Source: an uncultured Gammaproteobacteria bacterium
GTDB lineage: Bacteria > Pseudomonadota > Gammaproteobacteria > Pseudomonadales > Ketobacteraceae
Direction of reading: 5' to 3'
NCBI GenBank assembly: GCA_913063495.1
Contig: CAJXXT010000001.1
Location: 17,108-81,107 of the forward strand
Length of the DNA stretch: 64,000 bases
Below are positions 1 through 8,500 of this stretch, one piece after another. Position 1 is the stretch's first letter, and every line of letters starts with the position of its first letter. Position numbers and translations under genes: made by a program. The notes beneath the pieces were generated by a model, which did no database searches, was not told the DNA's origin, and saw only the letters and a list, made by a program, of their open reading frames with translations.

Positions 1-641
1 ACATCTTTTCGAGGAAAAACACCCGTAACCCACAGATAAGCTAATGCATCATAACTGGAGCTTTCTTTATTGGCCTTATCAAAAGGCGGAACAAAGGCCA
101 GAAAAAAGCTAACCACAAGAACAACAACAAAACCCTTTAAAACCTCATCATTCCTGTTTCGAACAGAACCATTTATATTTTTAATCTTGTACATCAACGA
201 CGTTATAAAGAACACTATAGGAAGAACAAGAAAAATGACAAGTGCACTTACATTGTTCGCTAAAGGGTTATCAATTGAAGAAAACACATATTGCAAACTA
301 TCAAATGCAAAAGTTTTACCTAACTCACCGGCCCCTCTTGCCCCTTGAGCACTAAGAAAAAATAGTGGAGCCACAAAAAAAACAGAAAACGCTCGAAAAT
401 GATTATTATTTTTGTCAGTTTTTAACAGCAGAATCAACGTCCACACAAGCAAAAAAACAACAAAACCAATTTCAAGGCGATATAAATCAAAAAAACCGAC
501 CATAGAAAGGTGATCAGAATTAATTCTAGAACCAAACTTATTTCCTAAAATAAATGAACTCAGCGGAAAAAAAATAAAGAACAAAATAAATAAATTAAAA
601 TATCCAAAACGTTCATCCTGAACAGACTTAACTACACCCAT
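1..641 (-). CDS. Membrane sulfatase / LTA-synthase-like protein, N-terminal part (runs off the window)
   Basis: The frame is open from an ATG at 641 to the window edge, about 213 codons. The visible part is an N-terminal membrane region with about five hydrophobic segments. It aligns segment by segment with the start of the gene at 56950-58956: both have a PLSS motif in the first helix, an R-L/M-E-I run before the second helix, LLLK at its end, a Gly-Arg/Lys pair in the third loop, and SYDALAY / SYNALAY before the catalytic domain. By that homology it should continue into a periplasmic alkaline-phosphatase-superfamily domain of the sulfatase or phosphoglycerol-transferase type, but no catalytic residue lies inside the window. 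It is divergent from the hydroxylase gene at 882; the 240 bases between them are AT-rich and hold no gene. The substrate is unknown. Confidence 0.8.
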   Translation of the reverse strand, partial: MGVVKSVQDERFGYFNLFILFFIFFPLSSFILGNKFGSRINSDHLSMVGFFDLYRLEIGFVVFLLVWTLILLLKTDKNNNHFRAFSVFFVAPLFFLSAQGARGAGELGKTFAFDSLQYVFSSIDNPLANNVSALVIFLVLPIVFFITSLMYKIKNINGSVRNRNDEVLKGFVVVLVVSFFLAFVPPFDKANKESSSYDALAYLWVTGVFPRKD

Positions 642-881
642 CACATTTCCCTAATCAAACCAACTTTCCATTAAAGATATTATAATAAAAATGACATGTG
701 TGCTCAACGAAAAATGATCAAAACTTACAATTCCTTACCTACCACTAGATATACCAGACAGAAAAAACAGTTTCACAAAAACTATATACCTAATTTTATT
801 TATTACATAAAAAAACAAAAAACTAAAAACCATAAGGTATACTCCGCCACCTAAAAACAACAGGGATGAAGGAAACTCATT

Positions 882-1898
882 ATGGAACTGCCTATTGACG
901 TTCGTTTAGCACGAACATTTGATACAGCACGCCTAAAATCTGATCTTGAAATTGCACTAAACCACTTCAAAACAGCCTCTCAAAGCGGCCCTTACCATGA
1001 TGGTAGCTGGAAAGGAATATCTCTTCGAAGCATCGATGGTAGCTATAAAAATAGTATTGCATTTGTTGAAGGTGGATTTTATCAAGATACTTTAGTATTG
1101 GATTTCTGTCCATATTTCAAAGAAATACTAGATTCCCTACCGTTCAGCATTAATATTGCTCGATTACTTTTTTTACCCCCAGACAAGAAGATTGGCGAAC
1201 ACCATGACAGTGCATTTAGCTGGAAAAAGGGTTTAGTAAGATTACATATCCCTATCATTACTCATGAAGATGTTGTCATGAATATCTCAGGCAAACGTTG
1301 CCAGTGGAAGGAAGGTGAGTTTTGGTTTGGTGATTTCCATCAGCCGCATAACTTGCATAACCAAAGTGACATCACCCGAGTTCATCTAGTGATGGACTGC
1401 ATGGTAGACGATGCTCTGCTAGAATTATTCCCCAAAGAAATCATCGATCAGATAGAAAAAAACACACCCATTACCAAACATAAAAAGCCCATTCAATTGA
1501 ACAAAGATGCGTGGGATAGTTTTGGTGGGTACTTTAAATTACCAAAAAATCTTGCCCCTATCCCGTTGTATGGAAAAATAACCACATCTAACGAAACCCT
1601 ATCGGTAAATATTTTTGGTTCCCCACTACCATTAGGTTTTTTGCCCATTTCCGAGAACCGCTTTAAATACATGGACAATGAACTGGTATTTAGTAAGTCC
1701 AGTGATGGCGAGGAAACAATAACGCTAAAGAACGGGAAGTTAGACAAAGAAACCATAATCCTACTCAAAAGCTCATTAAGTGTTTTCGAGAAACCTTATG
1801 TTTTTTTCCAAAAACTAGCACTAAGCACGCTTACCGGGTTGGCATTTAATGTCATGAGGCTCATCCAAATGTGGAAGCGCGTAACCAGATCTGTATAA
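882..1898 (+). CDS. Aspartyl/asparaginyl beta-hydroxylase-like Fe(II)/2-oxoglutarate dioxygenase with extra C-terminal domain
   Basis: The protein has 338 aa. The start ATG follows GAAGGAA at a spacing of 7. Residues 85-172 carry the pattern of the Asp/Asn beta-hydroxylase family: VRLHIPI (R120, H122), then WKEGEFWFGDFHQPHN (D151, H156) and R166..VMD172. These match the two iron-binding His and the 2-oxoglutarate-binding Arg/His positions of that family. Known members hydroxylate Asp or Asn side chains; the target here is unknown. From about residue 205 there is a second beta-rich region (GGYFKL, then LPISENRF and ELVF) that resembles the lipocalin-like tail domain of some serine hydrolases; this is a resemblance by eye only. 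The gene is monocistronic and convergent with the SGNH hydrolase gene at 1981. A role in modifying the neighbouring giant proteins is speculation from position. Confidence 0.72.
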   Translation: MELPIDVRLARTFDTARLKSDLEIALNHFKTASQSGPYHDGSWKGISLRSIDGSYKNSIAFVEGGFYQDTLVLDFCPYFKEILDSLPFSINIARLLFLPPDKKIGEHHDSAFSWKKGLVRLHIPIITHEDVVMNISGKRCQWKEGEFWFGDFHQPHNLHNQSDITRVHLVMDCMVDDALLELFPKEIIDQIEKNTPITKHKKPIQLNKDAWDSFGGYFKLPKNLAPIPLYGKITTSNETLSVNIFGSPLPLGFLPISENRFKYMDNELVFSKSSDGEETITLKNGKLDKETIILLKSSLSVFEKPYVFFQKLALSTLTGLAFNVMRLIQMWKRVTRSV

Positions 1899-1949
1899 AT
1901 AAACCCAGAAATGATCATCGCTCGATAGCCATAATGGAAACACAACCGT

Positions 1950-1981
1950 AAAGTAGATACTTTTAACAGAGTAGCTACTTT
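1950..1981. terminator. Bidirectional hairpin between convergent genes
   Basis: AAAGTAGATACT at 1950-1961 pairs with AGTAGCTACTTT at 1970-1981 with one mismatch and an 8-base loop. It lies downstream of the hydroxylase stop and touches the stop codon of the convergent SGNH gene. A bidirectional terminator is the likely role; the U-tract is short. Confidence 0.55.
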
Positions 1982-2709
1982 CATCCGCCAACCGAACCAT
2001 TTCTAGACAGTAAAAGCACCTTGTCTTTCATCTCATTGCCCCAGGCATCATACCCTCGTTTATTAAGATGAAGGCCATCAAACTGCAACAAAGCACTGTC
2101 AGCTAAACCATCATCTTCTAGCAGTACCTCATTAACATCCAAATATGCAACATTGTTCCTTGATAACGAATACGTCTTCATCCGTTCATTTAGTTGCGAG
2201 AACTTATTGTTATTACTAACATCTCTGATTGGCCTTAGTGCAATTAACGCAACTGAAACATGGGGCATTCCATCCAATAACCCTTCAACCAAATCCACAT
2301 ATTCTTCTGCAATAACCGGTACAGTTGCATCCCTATACAAGATATCGTTTGTCCCTAAATATAGACATAAAACAGCAGGCCTGTGCTTCAAGATTAGATC
2401 ATCTTTATAGTATTCAACATCGCCAATTTTTGCCCCACCAAATCCTTTTTTTACAACGACCCTGCCAACAAAAAAAGTATCCAGGTTATAAAAGAAACGG
2501 ATACTTGAACTGCCAACAAAAAGCAATATCCCTGCATCTAAACTCCCCTCCACCTCATTATCAACGAGCTTCTGGATACGCGCCTCCCACACCATTGGAT
2601 CGTCAGAAAGAATTCTATATGACGACACAAGCCACAACGAAAGCACGTAGAGAAATAACGATAGAAATACAAAAGCGAAAAGGTATGCTATCCGTTTTTT
2701 ATATGCCAT
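1981..2709 (-). CDS. Membrane-anchored SGNH/GDSL-family hydrolase
   Basis: The protein has 242 aa from the ATG at 2709. An upstream ATG at 2796 would add 29 residues, but it has no good ribosome site; the inner start has AAAGGA and puts a membrane helix (residues 8-30) at the N-terminus as a signal anchor. All SGNH blocks are visible: FVGSSSI (66-70, nucleophile Ser), GFGG (89-92, oxyanion Gly), LGTND (118-122, Asn) and DGLHLN (211-216, catalytic Asp and His). Such enzymes are esterases, lipases or carbohydrate deacetylases acting outside the cytoplasm; the substrate is unknown. The gene lies just beyond cassette array A. A 40-base piece of its 3' part (2085-2124) recurs at 30488-30527 at the end of array B. 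Confidence 0.85.
   Translation of the reverse strand: MAYKKRIAYLFAFVFLSLFLYVLSLWLVSSYRILSDDPMVWEARIQKLVDNEVEGSLDAGILLFVGSSSIRFFYNLDTFFVGRVVVKKGFGGAKIGDVEYYKDDLILKHRPAVLCLYLGTNDILYRDATVPVIAEEYVDLVEGLLDGMPHVSVALIALRPIRDVSNNNKFSQLNERMKTYSLSRNNVAYLDVNEVLLEDDGLADSALLQFDGLHLNKRGYDAWGNEMKDKVLLLSRNGSVGG
2085..2124. repeat. 40-bp repeat shared with 30488-30527
   Basis: The sequence encodes the LEDDGLADSALL part of the SGNH hydrolase in minus orientation. About 38 of 40 bases match the copy at 30488-30527, where the reading frame is kept as LEADGLADSALL. Both copies sit at the far end of a toxin cassette array. Confidence 0.75.
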
Positions 2710-2796
2710 TGCAAATAATAGTCCTTTAAAACGCAACTCAGCTTTGATTCTCGAAACGATTTTCAGTTTATCTGTCCAAAGAATAAATTCAACCAT

Positions 2797-3164
2797 TAAT
2801 TCGCGATCTCAAACACTGCAATTTTTCTATTTCCAGCCGTACAGAGTGCCGTTTTTCAACCAACCTCCCATCATAACCACCACCCTGGTTTATAACGCTA
2901 ATCTGGGAAACCGGGTTTCCCCAGAAAACAAATCCCTTCAAAACACCCTCAGTAGCTAACTCACTTAGTGATTAATATCATATTCAGCGTTTTTACTCCT
3001 TATTTTGGCTGTAGTTATGACCACTTTTTGGTAAGGATTATGATTTGATTTGGGAAAAGGTATAATTTTAAAGTGGGAAACCCGTTTTTGCGTTCGATCA
3101 TAGCGTGGTAATTATGCTGATTTTAGGCAAAAACGGGTGGTGGCTTGCTTTATGTTTCCAAGAG
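2797..3164. other. Intergenic stretch with one inverted repeat
   Basis: This is 368 bases between the SGNH hydrolase and the outermost displaced tip of array A. No convincing gene is present. Its one clear structure is the inverted repeat at 3080-3138. Bases 3139-3164 still resemble the tip-1 sequence in a shifted frame (see 3165-3359), so the end of a degraded toxin gene reaches up to the inverted repeat. Confidence 0.6.
3080..3138. repeat. 12-bp perfect inverted repeat with 35-nt spacer
   Basis: ACCCGTTTTTGC at 3080-3091 is exactly mirrored by GCAAAAACGGGT at 3127-3138. The spacer holds a second, weaker stem (ATCATAGC against GCTGAT), giving a cruciform-like fold. Homology of truncated tip 2 to tip 1 stops where this element starts. 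It could be the end of a small mobile element or a folded recombination site. No transposase is nearby. Confidence 0.6.
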
Positions 3165-3359
3165 CTAAGGAGCGTCAGCAGAAGCAATTTGCTCATTGTT
3201 CTCGCTTCGTATAAACGGCAATGACTCACCATCTGGCGCGACGAAAGCCGAAGGCAAACCAAATGCCCAGCCTTGATCAGGCATCCAACTACGCCCCGTT
3301 ACTCGCTCTCGCGGCCCCAAACCATAGGACACTGTTTCATTGGGACTCCCGTTTGTACT
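3165..3359 (-). pseudogene. Displaced toxin tip 2 (array A), truncated
   Basis: The open frame begins with the STNG junction at 3359 and stops after 64 codons at 3165. It aligns with the beginning of displaced tip 1: R-E/D-R-V followed by SW-x-PDQG-x-AFGLP, then LPFIRSE-x-NE. Past residue 58 the nucleotide similarity continues (TTAGCTCTTGG and beyond) but a one-base deletion brings a stop into frame. Similarity ends at the inverted repeat at 3138. There is no start codon or ribosome site at the junction, so it is only meaningful if fused to a giant core. No immunity gene follows it. Confidence 0.75.
3349..3359 (-). repeat. Cassette junction site, copy 1 (displaced tip 2)
   Basis: AGTACAAACGG in minus orientation, coding STNG at the start of displaced tip 2. 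It follows the immunity gene of tip 1 by 52 bases. No terminator hairpin is obvious before this copy. Confidence 0.85.
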
Positions 3360-3411
3360 GATCAGTCAATTTACTACTTGTACATAACACCCATTCAATT
3401 GCCACTTCTCA

Positions 3412-3828
3412 CTACTTGCCACTATTCTCTATGCGTAACTGATAGACAACATCCATATCATCTGTTATTTGATATTTCCTCACATCAACTGGAGTAAACT
3501 TTTGCGAAAAAAGCTCATCCCACAACCATAGATAAAATAACTTCGCACTTTTTTTTGGTGGCTCAAAAGATAATTGCTTCCAGTCAAATAATTCCGCTAA
3601 CGGTGCATCATTGACAGTTAAAGCATACTGTAATGTTTCCCTAATAACTGTCCGGCTTTTATTATCGAATCTATTGAAGTAAGGGGTAAGTACTTCCCTA
3701 ATGATTGCCCTCACTTCCATTTCATCGTTACCATCAAGCTTATTTAGCCTTTCATCTAATTCTTCATCTTGAGGAGCGCTGAGCACCCCTAAAATTGCAC
3801 CTAGTACTTCATAATTAATAGAGATCAT
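3412..3828 (-). CDS. Putative immunity protein for displaced tip 1
   Basis: The protein has 138 aa, is soluble and acidic, has no signal peptide or membrane helix, and is predicted mostly helical. The start ATG at 3828 follows the toxin stop by 9 bases, the tight spacing expected of a toxin-immunity pair. I do not recognise the family. The frame is intact although the toxin before it carries a frameshift, consistent with selection to keep immunity. It has no promoter that I can identify, and a terminator at 5023-5051 lies upstream, so expression in the present arrangement needs read-through or an internal promoter. Confidence 0.65.
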   Translation of the reverse strand: MISINYEVLGAILGVLSAPQDEELDERLNKLDGNDEMEVRAIIREVLTPYFNRFDNKSRTVIRETLQYALTVNDAPLAELFDWKQLSFEPPKKSAKLFYLWLWDELFSQKFTPVDVRKYQITDDMDVVYQLRIENSGK

Positions 3829-3837
3829 GTTACTGCC

Positions 3838-5017
3838 TTAGCGTATTTCAGGAAAGGCAGTATAGGGCCTTCCTGTACTCGGATTAAAATTAACAACCGC
3901 GGTATGTGTCTGCCTATAATCTATGCCACCTTTCAAATATCCTTCACCTATAACTCTATCCATTTTGATGGTGACGCTCGTCTGACCAGTTTGATCATAC
4001 ACTACCTGCGCACGCTTAATCGCCACTTCTTGATCAACATACGAATTAAACCTTGACGAGTTTTTCAAAATGGGATCGCCACGCTTATTATAAGATATGT
4101 TGTTCGCAGGACTAAGGCCCGTCTCAGCACGTATCTTTTGTTGGCTTAAGGTTGTCTGCGGGCCATGGTCGTTTAGTTGATGAGCTCCACTCTCTAATGA
4201 CTGCATTTGAGTAAGACGATACTTCGCTGCTTTTTCATCTGCTGGTAGATTTGCAGGATCGAAGCGAGTTAATGGTTTGTTCGTAACAACAGCCTTGTTG
4301 TTACGAACCACCTTAACATGCCCCAAGGCTCCAAAGGTTGCTTTTGGAAATTCCAATCTATAGGGCAATTCCAGCTCACCAATTCTATTGATAAACTTAG
4401 TAGAGCCCATCAGTCTCGTCATTGGGCCAGTCGCAAGATCTGAGGCAATTGCAGTTTTCTGAGCATCAGACAAATTGGTCCAAGAGGCTACAGCTTCGTC
4501 TCCAATATATTGAGCTGTGCGCTCATCCTGGAATATATACCCAAATTCTTCAGAATAATTATTATAGGTATCTATTGCAGACATTATGGATGAAGGTAAA
4601 TCGATTAGCCCCTCTACTGCACCAACAATGCTTGCTCCCATTTCATAAAAATTAATTCCTATTTTTTCAAACGTATCAGAATTTGCATACGCTATATTTT
4701 TATGAAGATTTTCCGAGCCAAGATCCAGGCTATTTTGAACAGAAGTGATTTTAAACTGGCGTAACATCGAATCCGCTCGATATAGCGCCTCCGCCGAATC
4801 TGCATAACCTGTTGCTTGGTCTATATTCCCAAGAGCTAAGTGGCCTTCAGCAGATGCCTTATGCTCATTATATTCACTTCGTATGAACGGCAAACCCTCC
4901 TTCTGGCGTAGTGAATGCCCCTGGCAAACCGAATGCTGACCCTTGATCAGGTGTCCAACTATTTCCTACCACCCGATCCCTCGAGCCCAAAGGTGTAACA
5001 ACAGTCCCGTTTGTACT
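3838..5017 (-). pseudogene. Displaced toxin tip 1 (array A), RNase A-like C-terminus, frameshifted
   Basis: It begins with STNG at 5017 and reads about 40 codons to GGFAVHTK-stop. The rest continues in another frame from about 4893 (LPFIRSEYNEHK) for 350 aa. Comparison with tip 2, which reads through this point as ESLPFIRSE, shows a small indel near 4893. The final 110 residues have GAHQLNDHG, SSRFNSYVDQEVAIKRA, an IGEGY motif, and a C-terminal TGRPYTAFP. This order resembles the CdiA-CT RNase A-like domain (paired N-terminal His, a RF..Y..D..A helix, terminal T-x-(Y/F)-P). The assignment is from memory of the family and not certain. A hydrophobic helix-rich part (about 75-130 of the long frame) precedes it. 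It has no ribosome site of its own and is followed by an immunity gene. Confidence 0.7.
5007..5017 (-). repeat. Cassette junction site, copy 2 (displaced tip 1)
   Basis: AGTACAAACGG in minus orientation, coding STNG. It lies 5 bases past the T-run of the terminator at 5023-5051, so it sits exactly at the boundary between two cassettes. Confidence 0.9.
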
Positions 5018-5022
5018 CACAT

Positions 5023-5051
5023 AAAAACCTCATTAGATTTCTCCAATGAGG
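5023..5051 (-). terminator. Rho-independent terminator after the toxin A / immunity unit
   Basis: On the minus strand CCTCATT pairs with AATGAGG around a 10-base loop and is followed by TTTTT. It ends transcription of the giant A operon just before displaced tip 1. The hairpin and its flank (GTGACTGTC nearby) are related to the terminator at 32551-32587 in array B. Confidence 0.8.
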
Positions 5052-5148
5052 CTTGCTCAAGTGACTGTCCTAGTCCTTGTTTAGGGGGGGGTACCACTGG
5101 ATGTCTCTAGTGGGGCTTTTCATTACAATGGATACCTAGCTGCTCTTA

Positions 5149-5502
5149 TTATCCAAAACCCATCACTCGCCTAAATATCGCACTTTCTTCAGGTTCACCA
5201 TCAAATAAATTCCCCCAAAAACCTGGCACCATAAATTCCTTTGGCCCACTCCTATATGTGCCACTGCTGGTCATCTCAGATACCCACTCACTTTCAGATT
5301 CTGAAATAACCTTGAAAAAGGTTGAATCAAATAACATCGGTTTTTTTGCCGCGTCATCACCAATAATTCTATATAAGTCATTTTTTCCTTTAGGCTTTTC
5401 AATAAATACAACGGAATAAATATCGCCAACGGTCAGCCAATCGTTTTTATCTGCCGATTCCCCAGTTACTTTATCAATTAAACTTACGCACTTAACTTTC
5501 AT
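5149..5502 (-). CDS. Putative immunity protein for giant toxin A
   Basis: The protein has 117 aa from the ATG at 5502, which follows AGGA at a spacing of 8 and starts 10 bases after the stop of giant A. A longer reading from 5535 would overlap the toxin and has no ribosome site. It is soluble, without signal peptide. Visible features are an early WLTVGDIYSVV strand pair, a YRIIGDD segment, and a C-terminal GPKEFMVPGFWGNLFDGEPE stretch. I do not recognise a named family. Immunity is inferred from its place directly behind the variable tip and before a terminator. A cytosolic immunity protein suggests the tip of A acts in the cytoplasm. Confidence 0.7.
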   Translation of the reverse strand: MKVKCVSLIDKVTGESADKNDWLTVGDIYSVVFIEKPKGKNDLYRIIGDDAAKKPMLFDSTFFKVISESESEWVSEMTSSGTYRSGPKEFMVPGFWGNLFDGEPEESAIFRRVMGFG

Positions 5503-5512
5503 TTCTCTATTC

Positions 5513-8500
5513 CTAGAATGATCGAGGTTTACCATCTAATGTATGGCCTTGCTTCTTAGGATGCAATCCTTCATCTATCCGCCACTCTCTCAGAGGCTGC
5601 CCCCAGTCTCCATCATGATTTAATACCGATTTATAGTCGGACCCAAACTCGTTCAAACCCAACTTTTCATTTCGATAAAAGTGTACTTGGAAAGGGCCTG
5701 ACGGACTATTAAAAGATGGGGTAGAGTATTTTGCCCAATCATCAAGATTGCCTCCAAGGCTTGGAAGGTATTCCCTTAAATATGGATTACCAATATCCTC
5801 ACCACGAATAGCAATAGTTGAACGATCAATAATGTCATTAGACAAAGACCCTGTATTATCAAAAATTGAACTCGCTTCGTCAAAACGTAAATCTTGACTC
5901 AGTTTGTACGTAAAAGGACTTCTAAATCTTGTAGGATCAATCCCCATATGAAGCGTAGATCCACCGGTGAAATCATAAGGAAATTGCACATCAAGATTCT
6001 TTAAATTGCTAAATGTAGGAAGCTCTAGGCTATTAACACTTCTCCCCAAAGAACCGAACGCCCCTCTTACTTCGGGCGCAAAGGGTAATGTTAATGCCGT
6101 TGGTAACGCACTACCAATAGCACCGCCAATAGGCCCAAGCCATTCATACCCAAGATCACCATAACCCGCTTCAAGCGATTTAAAATAGTCTGTTGCTGGC
6201 TTCAGTGCTTCACCCAAATATTGCTGTTGCCCTTGAGTATAAGGATTTGAAGGATTCCAAGAAGCGCTCTCTACGAAACTCTTAGACAGTGTGCTATCAC
6301 CTGTTACAAGCCCCTGAATCCCAAGTAACCCGCTATACGCCTGAACACCTGAATTCCAAGCCATCGATGCTACGAACTCTGCCCCCGACGACCAGTAACT
6401 TGGATCAGAAGCCATATCAAGAAAGCTAGGATTCTCTGTGTACTCGAAATTAAATACCGTACCAGCAATCCTATCTCCCAATGATCTTTCAAAATCATAA
6501 GAATAATTAAGAGGGTCATTTGAACCGAAGACACCCTGCATAGAGCTTGAGAAAGCACTAGCATCATTCAAAGTACCCTCAAGACCAGAAAGCAAGGATG
6601 AACGTTTTTGAAAACCAGTGTGTGCTGGTGATGCTGGCATTGTATCGGTATAAGTAACGCGGCCATCGCCTCTTCCTGAAGGATAACTATAGGTTCCCTC
6701 ATCACTTACGCTTGAAGCGACAGCAGGGTTGCCGTTTGTACTATTTTTATCAGGCTCAACCGGTGTACTTGTCACATTATTTACTTGGGATTGTACAGCA
6801 CCTCTACCATCAAATACATGCCCTAATAAACCACTAGACCTCTCAGCACCGAATATTCCGTCTCTATTCTTTCCATCCGACAAGCCCGAACCCACAATCG
6901 AATTACCAATGGCCTGCCCAAAGGCATTTGCCATTATCATTTCACCTGACTGTTGACCGCCTATACCCAGAGTCCTCTTAATTTCTCGAGTAAGAAGCCC
7001 TTGAGCTGTCCCTACTGCTGTAGACTGAATAAAACCTCCAATCCCCGATGTCGCTGAGTTTCCAATGCCGTTTTTAACTACGGAAGCCGCCACAGCGCTA
7101 GCAGCAACATTACCCCAGCTAAATGTAACTTCATTACCCGCGGCTTTATTGGCTGCATAATCAACAGCGTAGGTTGCCGCTGAGCGAACTAGATACTTGG
7201 CCGAATTCATTGCAACTTGAGTTGCAGATAATGTTTGATTACCTTTTGCCGCCACCCCTGCCAATGCAGATGAAGTGCTAAGTCCAGCTGTAAAGGCCCC
7301 AGTAACTGCACCGACACCAACATCCCCCCAGGAAAAATCATCTTGAATACCTAAGGCCATGCCAGCCAATTGACCCGCGATACTACCCACAGCACCAGCA
7401 ACAAACCCTGCTGTCATTGCCGCACCAAAGGATGCAGTACCAATAGCCAACCCTCCAGCAAACATGCCAGATGCACCAGCAGCAACAGACATACCCGCCG
7501 CCGCAGGCCCCATTGCTGCCAACGCAGCTCCGGCTGTAAAGATACTCGCCACAATCACAATAATGATGACCAGTATCTGGGCGGCACTACAACCACCACC
7601 GCTTTCTTTCGGTGGTGGTGCTAACGGCATTGTTGGTGTTGTATCACCAATAATCTCTGCCGCGTTATACGGCTTAAACGTTTCGCTGGTATTATGTATA
7701 TTAGTGACCTGATTAGGAATAATCAGCGTTTGTCCAGCAGTGAGCGATACCGTTCCTACAAATCCATTGGCATCTGCTATCAAGTACCAAAGTGATGCGT
7801 CACCCCACATCATTAAGGCGACATTATTCAGTGTTTCACCATCTTGCTGAACAACATACGTCCCAGGGGTCGGAGATGGGTAACTTTCATTGATCGGGGT
7901 GAAGTTGTAATCCAAGTCCGTCGGAGCATCTTCCCCTTTAGTCGCTACGCCTTTACCGTTGCTGTAATAGTAATATTGGATTTTCCCAAGATCTGCTTCA
8001 TTTCCCGTATGTGAGTAGCGTTTACGCGCAATTTGTCCCTGACCATTAAGGAATAAATCCCGATCATTCTTATTCTCCTTATGATCTCGAATATTGACCA
8101 CATTACCATTGGCATCGTAGTACTGGCTGAGTGTTCCTGGTAAATACCCTGCAGTTGAACGACTGGCTTCTTTACGAATCAACTTATGACTATCAAAAGC
8201 ACCATAGTAATTATTTATGGTGTCTGTATTACCGTTGTCAGATACCGTTTTCTGCTGACTCAGTTCACCAAAGTGAGTGTATTTCATTTCTACGGTGTAT
8301 TTTGAGGTTAGCTGATGTTCAATCTCACCCTTGTCAGAAACATACCCCCAAAGACTACCCTCTGCTCCCTCTTGCACATCCTCTTGAAGGCTCACAGGGT
8401 TATAGCTGGCTTGACTAGCCATTTTTCCGTTGCTGTAGTACTCATAAGCCATCAGCTCCGTTGCTGACCCTTGGTTTGGTTCACCGTCAACTGGCTTATA

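Noticed and set aside
70..348. A 92-codon plus-strand frame near the left edge
   Set aside because: It is antisense to the membrane part of the sulfatase-like gene, which is supported by homology to the gene at 56950.
3080..3138. The inverted repeat as an integron attC site
   Set aside because: It folds with an inner stem and bulge, but the RYYYAAC and GTTRRRY core sites are not present, no integrase is visible, and the same element is not seen at the other cassette boundaries.
5084..5091. The G8 tract as a phase-variation switch of a gene
   Set aside because: It lies between the immunity gene and its terminator and is in no coding frame; no promoter spacing depends on it as far as can be seen.
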